Positions 1 through 5,871 of a DNA stretch of 7,533 nucleotides are shown piece after piece. Source of the stretch: Phycisphaerae bacterium (lineage in GTDB: Bacteria; Planctomycetota; Phycisphaerae; Phycisphaerales; SM1A02); NCBI GenBank assembly GCA_016873355.1, contig VGXK01000092.1:1-7533 (forward strand). The letters run 5' to 3'. Below the pieces are notes generated by a model. It was not told where the DNA came from, did no database searches, and saw nothing but the letters and a program-made list of their open reading frames with translations. Every line of letters begins with the position of its first letter. Position 1 is the stretch's first letter. The position numbers were made by a program, and so were the translations under genes.

Positions 1-393
1 CAGGCGTGCTTTGGGCAGCGCGGCGTGACGCCCGACGATGCGTGCGCGCTGCACGACGCCGACCAGGACGGCGCGGTCACGCTCATCGACTTCACCGACT
101 TCTTCCTGCTCGCCGTCGACCTCGAGGTGGGCGATTGCGACGACGACGGCACGGACGACCTGACGGAGATCCTGCTCGGCGCGCCGGACAAGGACGGCGA
201 CGGGGTCCCCGACGACTGCGTCGCCTGTCCGGCGGACTTCAACGACGACGGCGTCGTCGACGGCGACGATCTCGGATCGCTGCTCGGCGAATGGGGCGCG
301 TGCCCCGGCTGCGACGCAGATTTCAACGACGACGGCAGCGTCGACGGCGACGACCTCGGCACGCTGCTCGGATTCTGGGGACCCTGCGGCTGA
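1..393 (+). CDS. Secreted Ca-binding-repeat protein with paired dockerin-like C-terminus (5' end missing)
   Basis: The reading frame is open from base 1 to the TGA at 391-393, giving 130 visible residues. A GTG at 25 could be a start, but the frame continues upstream with composition like the rest (a Cys at residue 3) and there is no ribosome site or signal peptide, so the gene most likely begins outside the window. Visible modules in order: an EF-hand-like stretch (DADQDGAVTLIDF, residues 19-31) followed by a hydrophobic helix; an acidic DxDxDG region resembling thrombospondin type-3 repeats (residues 45-73, bounded by Cys46 and Cys73); then two dockerin-like units beginning at Asp79 and Asp107, each ending WGxC. 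Dockerin-type EF loops bind calcium, and extracellular placement is inferred from that and from the tagged neighbours. The function of the missing N-terminal part is unknown. The next gene on the same strand starts 102 nt downstream, with no convincing terminator between. Confidence 0.85.
   Translation, partial: QACFGQRGVTPDDACALHDADQDGAVTLIDFTDFFLLAVDLEVGDCDDDGTDDLTEILLGAPDKDGDGVPDDCVACPADFNDDGVVDGDDLGSLLGEWGACPGCDADFNDDGSVDGDDLGTLLGFWGPCG
235..387 (+). repeat. Paired dockerin-like repeat units, copy A
   Basis: Two 69-nt coding units (235-303 and 319-387) lie 84 nt apart. Each encodes the EF loop DFNDDGxVDGDDLG followed by a short helix and WGxC. Loop positions 1, 3, 5, 9 and 12 are Asp, Asn, Asp, Asp and Asp, the usual dockerin calcium ligands. 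Confidence 0.85.
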
Positions 394-430
394 ACGCCGC
401 ACCCGGCATGTGTTGATCACGGTTGAATGC

Positions 431-486
431 CCGCGGTTCAACGCTCACGACTCGACGGTCACGACCCAACGCTCACGATCGCAAGG
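431..486 (+). repeat. Imperfect 14-bp tandem repeat upstream of the FG-GAP gene
   Basis: TCACGA recurs at 445, 459 and 473, a period of exactly 14 bp. The units read TCACGACTCGACGG, TCACGACCCAACGC and TCACGATCGCAAGG; the preceding 14 bases (431-444) end TTCAACGC, matching the tail of the second unit. A 12-mer, CAACGCTCACGA, is duplicated at 439-450 and 467-478. The last unit runs into the Shine-Dalgarno site. It could be an operator or leader element, or a chance slippage repeat. Confidence 0.5.
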
Positions 487-488
487 AG
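483..488 (+). promoter_or_regulatory. Ribosome binding site (AAGGAG) that fixes the start at 496
   Basis: AAGGAG lies 7 nt before ATG 496. The in-frame ATG at 427 has no such site and would place 23 polar, arginine-containing residues ahead of an otherwise normal signal peptide. This decides the start. Confidence 0.85.
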
Positions 489-495
489 ACCCGAC

Positions 496-2865
496 ATGAC
501 GAATCGCATTCGCATTCTCGCCGCCATCGCCGCCGCAAGCGGCGCCTCGCTCGCGGCCGCCCAGGGATGGGTGACCTTCGTGGAAGCCACGAACGAGCGG
601 CTCGTCGCCGAGCCCGGACTCGGCGCGAGCGATCCCGAGGAGAAGGACTTCGCGTTCGCCGACCTCGACCAGGACGGCGACATCGACCTCATCGTGGTCC
701 GGAAGGTTCCGTTCACGAACGGCAACGGCCGCCGCAACGTGCTCTTCATGAACGAGAGCGGCGTGCTCGTGGATCGCACGGTGCAGTACGCCACCGCCGC
801 GACCGACGGCGGACAGGGATTCCTCGACATCACGAACGATCGCGACGTGGCGATCGCCGACTTCGACGGCGACGGCTGGCTCGACTTCGTGACCTGCCCC
901 GCGCTGAACCAGAGCTTCCCCAAGACGATTTCGCACCCGCGCATCTACCGCAACCTCGGCCCCGACGGACAGGGCAACTGGCTCGGCTTCAAGTACGAGG
1001 AGGCTCGCATTCCCACGCTTCCGTCCGCACCGAACGGCTGCGGCATCACGGCCGGAGACGTCACCGGCGACGGCAAGCCCGACATCTACATCGTCGACTA
1101 CCTGAGCAACCAGGAGGATCGGCTGCTCATCAACGACGGCACCGGCAACTTCACCGACCAGACGCTCACGCGCATGACCGCGACGATGATCGCGTCGGGA
1201 TTCGGCACCGCCGGCGCCATCATCGACCTGAACGGCGACGGCGTGAACGATGTCGTCAAGACGGAGAACGGCCCGTTCAAGGCGAGCTACAACAATCCCG
1301 CGAACAACGGCTTCTTCAACAAGCACGAGACCGCCCATTCGGGCGCCCACTACGGCATGTCGTGGGGCGATCTGAACGGCGACGGCAAGCTCGACATCGT
1401 CATCGGCGACGACGGCTCGGACCGCTTCCTGCTCAACATCGGCAACGGCGCCGACGGCATGGCGAACTTCGAGAGCAAGACGTTCTCGTTCCAGTCCGGC
1501 GGCGACGACGGCTTCGCGAACAACAGCCAGGTGGCCGACCTCAACAACGACGGCCACAACGACGTGCTGATCGCCGACGTGGACGTCGACATCGGCGGCT
1601 GCGGGCGGCGCCTGCATATCTACCGCAACCTCGGCAACGTGCCGAGCGTGACGCTCCAGGAGCAGGGAACCGGCGGCATTCCGTCGTCGGCGCTGACGGG
1701 CAGCCACGACGTCGCCGCGTTCGACATCAACGGCGACGGCTGGAAGGACCTCGTGATCGGCCGCTGCGTGGGCATCAAGATCTGGATCAACCAGCCGCCG
1801 GTGGGAATCGTGACGAGCTATCCGAACGGGCTGCCGGCGTACATCGCGCCCAACGATCCGCACAGCTTCCTGGTCCGCTTCACGCCGTTCGGAGGGACGA
1901 GCGTGCTGCCGGGCTCGCCGACGCTCCACTACTCGATCGACGGCGGCGCCGTGGTGCATCAGCAACTGCCGCAGCAGAACGCGACCGACTACATGGCCTC
2001 GTTCCCCGCGTGCGAGTGCACGAGCACGATTTCCTGGTGGGTGAGCTGCACCATGACGCCGGGCAACGGCAACGTGAACGATCCGGCGGCGGCGCCCACG
2101 ACGACCTACACGACGATCGCGGCGCTCGGCACGGAGATCGCTCATCGCGACGAGTTCGAGAACGGAAACCAGGGATGGACCACCTCGATCGGCATCGGCA
2201 CCACCGGCGGCTCGTGGGAGCTCGTCAATCCCGTCGGGACCGCGGTCGCCGGATCGCAGGCGGCTCCCGAGGACGATGCCACGAGCGGCGACGCGCTCAT
2301 GTGCTGGGTCACTCAGAACGGCGCCCCCGGCGCCGCCGCCGGTCTCTCGGACGTCGACGGCGGACCGGTGCGCCTCACTTCACCCGTCTTCGATCTCTCG
2401 GACTCGGACGCGTTCATCTCCTTCTCGGCATGGTTCTTCTGCGACGACTTCGGCGGCGTGGGCGCCGACCTGCTCGTGGCGGAGGTGAGCAACGACGCCG
2501 GCGCCAACTGGGTGACGGCGAAATCGATCGGCTCCACCGGAAGCAGCTGGCAGAATCAGAGCTTCCGGCTCAGCGACTTCGTCGAGCCGTCGTCGCAGGT
2601 GCGGATGCGCTTCTCGACCACCGACGTGCCGAACAACTCGTGGACGGAAGCCGGCATCGACAACTTCCAGATCGAGCGCGTGATCTGTCCGGCGGGTTGC
2701 ACCGCCGACTTCAACGGCGACGGCCAGGTGGACGGCGACGATCTCGGAACGCTGCTCGGTCAGTGGGGTCCGTGCGCCGTCTGCGCCGCCGACTTCAACG
2801 GCGACGGTCAGGTCGACGGCGATGATCTCGGATCGCTGCTCGGATTCTGGGGAGCGTGCAAGTGA
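496..2865 (+). CDS. Secreted FG-GAP/VCBS-repeat beta-propeller protein with MAM-like and paired dockerin-like domains
   Basis: A 789-residue secreted protein. Residues 1-22 form a Sec signal peptide (MTNR, an Ala-rich core, cleavage expected after Ala-Ala-Ala22). Seven FG-GAP/VCBS-type repeats follow, each with a calcium-type DxDxDGxxD core: DLDQDGDID (56), DFDGDGWLD (122), DVTGDGKPD (188), DLNGDGVND (244), DLNGDGKLD (292), DLNNDGHND (348) and DINGDGWKD (410). Seven copies fit a seven-bladed propeller. Residues about 435-542 look like an Ig/FnIII-type beta module (TLHYSIDGG, ISWWVSC). Residues about 553-728 resemble a MAM/jelly-roll binding domain (FENGNQGW, DVDGG, LTSPVFDLS, VEA-like TEAGIDNF). 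Two dockerin-like units start at Asp738 and Asp766 and reach the C-terminus. No catalytic motif is visible, so a binding or scaffold role at the cell surface is likeliest; the ligand is unknown. The gene has its own ribosome site and an intrinsic terminator, and may be read through from the upstream tagged gene. Confidence 0.92.
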   Translation: MTNRIRILAAIAAASGASLAAAQGWVTFVEATNERLVAEPGLGASDPEEKDFAFADLDQDGDIDLIVVRKVPFTNGNGRRNVLFMNESGVLVDRTVQYATAATDGGQGFLDITNDRDVAIADFDGDGWLDFVTCPALNQSFPKTISHPRIYRNLGPDGQGNWLGFKYEEARIPTLPSAPNGCGITAGDVTGDGKPDIYIVDYLSNQEDRLLINDGTGNFTDQTLTRMTATMIASGFGTAGAIIDLNGDGVNDVVKTENGPFKASYNNPANNGFFNKHETAHSGAHYGMSWGDLNGDGKLDIVIGDDGSDRFLLNIGNGADGMANFESKTFSFQSGGDDGFANNSQVADLNNDGHNDVLIADVDVDIGGCGRRLHIYRNLGNVPSVTLQEQGTGGIPSSALTGSHDVAAFDINGDGWKDLVIGRCVGIKIWINQPPVGIVTSYPNGLPAYIAPNDPHSFLVRFTPFGGTSVLPGSPTLHYSIDGGAVVHQQLPQQNATDYMASFPACECTSTISWWVSCTMTPGNGNVNDPAAAPTTTYTTIAALGTEIAHRDEFENGNQGWTTSIGIGTTGGSWELVNPVGTAVAGSQAAPEDDATSGDALMCWVTQNGAPGAAAGLSDVDGGPVRLTSPVFDLSDSDAFISFSAWFFCDDFGGVGADLLVAEVSNDAGANWVTAKSIGSTGSSWQNQSFRLSDFVEPSSQVRMRFSTTDVPNNSWTEAGIDNFQIERVICPAGCTADFNGDGQVDGDDLGTLLGQWGPCAVCAADFNGDGQVDGDDLGSLLGFWGACK
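2707..2859 (+). repeat. Paired dockerin-like repeat units, copy B (near-identical)
   Basis: Units at 2707-2775 and 2791-2859 are 84 nt apart. Both encode DFNGDGQVDGDDLG. By eye they differ at only 4 of their first 53 bases, closer than the pairs in the other tagged genes, which suggests recent duplication or conversion within this gene. Confidence 0.85.
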
Positions 2866-2901
2866 GTCGATCGGCCTGAGCCGAATCGAGCGATCTCCAC
2901 G

Positions 2902-2930
2902 AAGCGGCGCCCGCAAGGGCGCCGCTTTTT
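2902..2930 (+). terminator. Intrinsic terminator of the FG-GAP gene
   Basis: AGCGGCGCCC (2903-2912), a GCAA tetraloop (2913-2916) and the perfect complement GGGCGCCGCT (2917-2926) form a 10-bp stem, extended by A2902-T2927, followed by a T run (2926-2930). It lies 36 nt past the stop codon. On the minus strand the same stem has only a TT tail, so it would be a weak terminator for the convergent gene ending at 3043. Confidence 0.93.
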
Positions 2931-3042
2931 CGTTGCGCTCGAGGATCCTCGACGGCCCTCTCGGGCCAACGCATCTCGCCGCGCGCACAGGGACGCCGCG
3001 CCCGATGCGACTCCACGGCGGCGGCGCGACGCGTGCGGCCGC

Positions 3043-4437
3043 TCAGCCGGTCCAGTCGCCGAGCAGCGCGCCAAGATCGTCGCCGTCGACGACGCCGTCG
3101 TCGTTGAGATCCTCCGGGCAGTCCATGCAAGGGCCCCAGGCGCCGAGCTGCGTGCCGAGGTCGTCGCCGTCGACGGCGCCGTCGCAGTTGAAGTCCGCGG
3201 GAGCGCACGCCGGTTCGGTCCAATACGCGCGCAGATCCGTGCCGACTCCGGCCACGAGCAGCGTGCCGTCGGAGGCGAGCACGGGACCGCCCTGGTTGAG
3301 GTTGTTCACGGGCACCGACCAGCGCATCGTGAGATCCGGATCGAACGAGTAGATCGTGCCCGGGAATCCGCCGTTGCCGTAGAAGATGAGCCCGGCGTCG
3401 TCGATCGCGAAGTGCGACTGCGTGAACTGCGTGGTGACGGGCACGTCGGACTCGGCGATCAACGCGCCGGTGACTTGATCTCGCTTCTGGATGCGCTGAT
3501 TCGTCGACAGCATGAGCACGCCGCCGTCGGCGGTCACGCCGTGCTCCACGCCGGCGCCCGCCAGCGCCGGCTCCTTCCACTTGAAGACGAACGCGGATCC
3601 CGTGTCCTGCCACGCGAAGAAGAAGTCGACCGTTTCGTTTCCCTGCGTGCGCGCGTAGAAGACCATCCCGTTCTCGCCGCACATGGGCGTGTTCTGCGAG
3701 AGGAAGCCCGGCATGACCGGACTCGAGTAGAGCTTCGCCCCGGTCTCGAGATCGACACGCGTGAGGATCTGCCCGCCGGGCGCCACTTCGTCGATGTAGA
3801 TCGAACCGCCGGCGATGGCGGGGCCGCAGTCGCCGCTCACCGAGCAGTTGCGCGGAGTCACCCACGCGGTCGTTCCGTCCGCGGCGCGGATGCGCCGCAC
3901 TTCGAGATGCGTGGCGAAGATCGGATCGCCGTTGTCGGCGAAGACGACGCCGTCGTAGGCGCCGGTGCCGACTTCGTGCACGCTCACCCACAGAAGTCCG
4001 CCGGTCGCGGCATCGAGGCAATGGACGGGCGCGAACGAACTCGACCCGTTTCCACCGCGCCCGACATAGACGCGACCGTGCGACACGCCGTAGACGTTCG
4101 TGGTCCAGTCGCCCGAGGCGAAGGGACACGCAAACGGCGGCCAGAGCTGCGCGCCGGTGGTCACGCTCAGGGCATGCACGCGCGAATCGTTCGGCACGCC
4201 GTTCGGGACGAACGAGGTCTGCCGCACCACGAAGAGGCGGTCCCCTTCCGTGCTCGGATTCCACGCGATGATCGAGCTCGGTCCGCCGGACCAGCGGAGG
4301 GTCGCCGATTGAGGACCGAGGCCCGGAACGAGTCCATTGCGACCCTGGTTGCCGCCGATGTTGCTCCAATCGGCAAGCGCCGTCGCGGTGCAGGCGCCGA
4401 GAAGGAGCGGCGCGACGAGGCAGCTTCGTGAATTCAT
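3043..4437 (-). CDS. Exported PQQ-like beta-propeller protein with paired dockerin-like C-terminus
   Basis: A 464-residue protein. The N-terminus has a short basic region and a hydrophobic core; cleavage by signal peptidase I after Ala22 (ALA/DW) is likely, but LLLGAC16 also fits a lipobox, so a lipoprotein is possible. The body has about seven to eight PQQ/WD-like blades whose ends read VHALSVTTGAQLW (88-100), VHCLDAATGGLLW (138-150), IRAADGTTAW (183-192), LTRVDLETGAKLY (225-237), IQKRDQVTGALI (316-327), IYSFDPDLTMRW (362-373) and DLRAYW (401-406). The xxxDxxTGxxxW pattern is typical of PQQ-like repeats found in non-enzymatic proteins as well as quinoproteins; no quinoprotein active-site signature is evident, so a binding or structural role is inferred. 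Dockerin-like units start at Asp415 and Asp443; the second stops at WTG and lacks the usual final WGxC. ATG 4437 is chosen because it begins the signal peptide; the open frame upstream is antisense to other sequence. There is no Shine-Dalgarno site, and a TANNNT box sits 6 nt upstream. Confidence 0.9.
   Translation of the reverse strand: MNSRSCLVAPLLLGACTATALADWSNIGGNQGRNGLVPGLGPQSATLRWSGGPSSIIAWNPSTEGDRLFVVRQTSFVPNGVPNDSRVHALSVTTGAQLWPPFACPFASGDWTTNVYGVSHGRVYVGRGGNGSSSFAPVHCLDAATGGLLWVSVHEVGTGAYDGVVFADNGDPIFATHLEVRRIRAADGTTAWVTPRNCSVSGDCGPAIAGGSIYIDEVAPGGQILTRVDLETGAKLYSSPVMPGFLSQNTPMCGENGMVFYARTQGNETVDFFFAWQDTGSAFVFKWKEPALAGAGVEHGVTADGGVLMLSTNQRIQKRDQVTGALIAESDVPVTTQFTQSHFAIDDAGLIFYGNGGFPGTIYSFDPDLTMRWSVPVNNLNQGGPVLASDGTLLVAGVGTDLRAYWTEPACAPADFNCDGAVDGDDLGTQLGAWGPCMDCPEDLNDDGVVDGDDLGALLGDWTG
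3046..3195 (-). repeat. Paired dockerin-like repeat units, copy C
   Basis: Read on the minus strand, the first unit spans 3195-3127 and the second 3111-3046, again 84 nt apart. The first loop is DFNCDGAVDGDDLG with a Cys at loop position 4. The second unit is shortened and ends GDWTG. Confidence 0.85.
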
Positions 4438-4443
4438 GGGCGC

Positions 4444-4449
4444 AGCGTA
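4444..4449 (-). promoter_or_regulatory. Putative leaderless -10 box (TACGCT) for the PQQ-like gene
   Basis: On the minus strand TACGCT matches TANNNT and is separated from ATG 4437 by exactly 6 nt, which would put the transcript start at or beside the A of the ATG. No Shine-Dalgarno site exists in this gap. TTCGAA (4467-4472), 17 nt further upstream, is a poor -35 match (3 of 6). Confidence 0.45.
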
Positions 4450-4491
4450 CGGGGTGTGCGCCGCAGTTCGAACGGCAATACCGTGAGCACC

Positions 4492-4686
4492 ATGCTTCGC
4501 TCGGCAATGCTTCCCCTCTCGATGCCCGCGATGCGCCCGTCCCCGCTGCTTCTCGCGGCCTGCGCAGCGGACCCCGCGCTCCGGGCTCCGTCCACCGGAT
4601 CTGCGCCGGGCGGGTCGTGGGCCCGGACCGTGGCCGAGCGCCCGGCATGCGCGCCCTCCACGGCCAGGGTCGCGCCGCGCCGCTAG
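4492..4686 (+). CDS. Possible very small lipoprotein (uncertain)
   Basis: An ATG at 4492 opens a 64-codon frame ending at TAG 4684-4686, in the gap between the divergent genes. The N-terminal part (residues 1-24) has Arg3 and Arg15 followed by PLLLAAC24, which fits a canonical lipobox (LAAC), with Met14 (4531) as an alternative start. The remainder is Ala/Pro/Arg-rich and unrecognised. Third codon positions are strongly G/C, as in neighbouring genes, but in DNA this GC-rich that is weak support. No Shine-Dalgarno site is seen, though TACCGT (4479-4484) lies 7 nt before the ATG. Its stop codon overlaps the -10 box proposed for the ureohydrolase gene. It may be chance. Confidence 0.25.
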   Translation: MLRSAMLPLSMPAMRPSPLLLAACAADPALRAPSTGSAPGGSWARTVAERPACAPSTARVAPRR

Positions 4687-4689
4687 ATT
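4684..4689 (+). promoter_or_regulatory. Putative leaderless -10 box (TAGATT) for the ureohydrolase gene
   Basis: TAGATT matches TANNNT and ends exactly 6 nt before ATG 4696, mirroring the box of the divergent gene. The 6-nt gap (GCCGCC) contains no Shine-Dalgarno site. No recognisable -35 element was found about 17 nt upstream. Confidence 0.5.
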
Positions 4690-4695
4690 GCCGCC

Positions 4696-5790
4696 ATGCC
4701 GTCGAAACCGCGACGATCCCGCTCGAGGCGTGCACCGGCCGAACCCGGATTCGATCCCGACGCGGTGGCAACGGGCACGGGCCTCTTCGGATTGTCGACG
4801 CCCGTTGCCGACGCGGCGCTCGTCGTCATTCCCGTGCCGTTCGACGCGACGACGAGCTATCGCCCCGGAACGGCGAACGGCCCCGCGGCGGTGCTCGAGG
4901 CGAGCGCGCAGGTCGATCTCGAGGATCTCCAGTACGGAGCGATCTGGAAATCGGGCATCGCCATGCTGCCGACTCCGCGCCCGATTCTCGCGCTTTCGAA
5001 GCGAGCTCGCCGCGCCGCCGAACTCGTGATCCGCAACGGCGGCGTGACGCCCCGCGATCTCGCTCGTGCTCGCACGCACACGCGAGCGCTCGCCGCGGTG
5101 AACGCGGCGAGCGCCGCCGTGAATCGATTCGTGGGCGCCGAGACGAAGCGGATTCTCGATCGCGGCGCAATCCCGGCTCTGCTCGGCGGCGATCACGCGA
5201 GCCCCTTCGCGCTGATCGAGGCGCTTTCGAAGCGGCATCCCGGCCTCGGCGTGCTCCAGATCGACGCGCACGCGGATCTCCGCGATCGCTACGAGGGCTT
5301 CGAGTGGTCGCACGCGAGCATCTTCCACAACGTGCTCACGCGTCTTGCGGGCGTCTCGTGCCTCGTGCAGGTGGGCGTGCGCGACTTCGGCTCGCGCGAG
5401 CGGGAATTCATGCGCCGATCGAAGGGTCGCGTGCGCTGCTTCTTCGATCAGGAGTTGCGAGATCGTGGATTCGACGGCGGTCCGCGCGGCACCTGGAAGT
5501 CGATCTGCCGCGACATCGTGCGGGCACTGCCGCGAACGGTGCATGTCTCGTTCGACATCGACGGACTCTCGCCCGAGCTCTGCCCCGACACCGGAACGCC
5601 CGTGCCCGGCGGGCTCTCCTTCGCGGAGGCAAGCCATCTGCTGCACGCGCTGGCGCGAAGCGGCCGCCGCATCGTCGGCTTCGATCTCTGCGAAGTGGCC
5701 CCCGATCGAGGCGGGGGCGAGTGGAATGCGAACGTCGGCGCCCGCGTGCTCTACAAGCTGATCGGCGCCACGCTCGCCAGTCGGCGCTAG
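4696..5790 (+). CDS. Ureohydrolase, arginase/agmatinase family
   Basis: A 364-residue cytoplasmic enzyme without signal peptide or membrane segment. All six expected metal ligands of the dinuclear Mn family are visible: His167 in GGDH (164-167), Asp190, His192 and Asp194 in DAHAD, and Asp287 and Asp289 in SFDIDGLSP. The glutamate of the family's C-terminal motif is Glu333 (DLCEVAP), and TGTPVPGGLSF (299-309) is the substrate-loop region typical of agmatinases. The family hydrolyses a guanidino group to urea plus an amine (agmatine, arginine, guanidinobutyrate, guanidine and others); motifs alone do not give the substrate, though TGTPVPGGL is closer to agmatinase-type than to arginase proper. 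It is about 60 residues longer than E. coli SpeB: an Arg-rich N-terminus (residues 4-12), a helical segment at about 97-155, and roughly 16 extra residues between the DAHAD and DID motifs. No polyamine or arginine gene is adjacent. There is no Shine-Dalgarno site; initiation may be leaderless. Confidence 0.92.
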   Translation: MPSKPRRSRSRRAPAEPGFDPDAVATGTGLFGLSTPVADAALVVIPVPFDATTSYRPGTANGPAAVLEASAQVDLEDLQYGAIWKSGIAMLPTPRPILALSKRARRAAELVIRNGGVTPRDLARARTHTRALAAVNAASAAVNRFVGAETKRILDRGAIPALLGGDHASPFALIEALSKRHPGLGVLQIDAHADLRDRYEGFEWSHASIFHNVLTRLAGVSCLVQVGVRDFGSREREFMRRSKGRVRCFFDQELRDRGFDGGPRGTWKSICRDIVRALPRTVHVSFDIDGLSPELCPDTGTPVPGGLSFAEASHLLHALARSGRRIVGFDLCEVAPDRGGGEWNANVGARVLYKLIGATLASRR

Positions 5791-5797
5791 CGTGCGC
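5765..5797 (+). terminator. Strong hairpin across the ureohydrolase stop codon
   Basis: CACGCT-CGCC (5769-5778), loop AGTC (5779-5782), then GGCG (5783-5786), a CT bulge and AGCGTG (5789-5794) pair, with three more pairs (5765-5767 with 5795-5797) if C5768 is bulged. The stem includes the TAG stop (5788-5790). It is followed by ATTACAAT rather than a T run, so intrinsic termination is doubtful; it could stabilise the mRNA 3' end or work with Rho. Confidence 0.3.
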
Positions 5798-5799
5798 AT

Positions 5800-5805
5800 T
5801 ACAAT
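5800..5805 (+). promoter_or_regulatory. Putative -10 box (TACAAT) for the HAF-repeat gene
   Basis: TACAAT differs from TATAAT at one base and stands out in very GC-rich surroundings. Transcription would start near 5812, leaving a leader of about 60 nt before ATG 5872. No -35 hexamer is recognisable at 16-18 nt upstream. A short direct repeat (CTGCAAT CTGCAA, 5811-5823) follows. Confidence 0.5.
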
Positions 5806-5856
5806 CGCGTCTGCAATCTGCAAGGCCCGCTGCGCGGTCGGTCACCAGGTTCACGA

Positions 5857-5864
5857 GAGGAGAG
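5857..5864 (+). promoter_or_regulatory. Ribosome binding site (GAGGAGAG) of the HAF-repeat gene
   Basis: A purine-rich GAGGAGAG with core AGGAG at 5858-5862 lies 9 nt before ATG 5872, which directly begins a signal peptide. Confidence 0.85.
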
Positions 5865-5871
5865 AGTTCCC

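Noticed and set aside
25..27. GTG at 25 as a true start of the first gene
   Set aside because: The frame is open from base 1, there is no ribosome site, and a secreted-type protein would need a signal peptide that is not present.
235..387. Regular 84-nt repeats considered as a CRISPR or minisatellite array
   Set aside because: There are only two units per locus, they are in frame, and they encode calcium-binding loops. They are protein repeats.
385..401. Hairpin TGCGGC-TGAAC-GCCGCA over the stop codon of the first gene as a terminator
   Set aside because: The stem is only 6 bp and is followed by CCCGGC, with no T run.
427..495. Upstream ATG at 427 as the start of the FG-GAP protein
   Set aside because: It would bury the signal peptide behind 23 polar residues. 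AAGGAG at proper spacing supports 496.
445..2145. Long minus-strand frame opposite the FG-GAP gene
   Set aside because: It is an antisense shadow produced by the codon bias of the propeller gene; its Val/Ala/Asp pattern mirrors the FG-GAP repeats.
3043..4437. Quinoprotein dehydrogenase function for the PQQ-like protein
   Set aside because: Only the propeller repeats are seen. No PQQ-site residues or heme motif can be identified, and the repeats are common in non-enzymatic proteins.
2795..4771. Long minus-strand frame overlapping the PQQ-like gene in another frame
   Set aside because: The translation is Arg-rich and low in complexity, as expected from an out-of-frame reading of GC-rich coding DNA. 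No domain is recognisable.
4438..5823. In-frame upstream extension of the minus-strand PQQ-like gene, giving a frame of over 900 codons
   Set aside because: It runs antisense through the ureohydrolase gene, whose metal-binding motifs are all present. The signal peptide at 4437 marks the true start.
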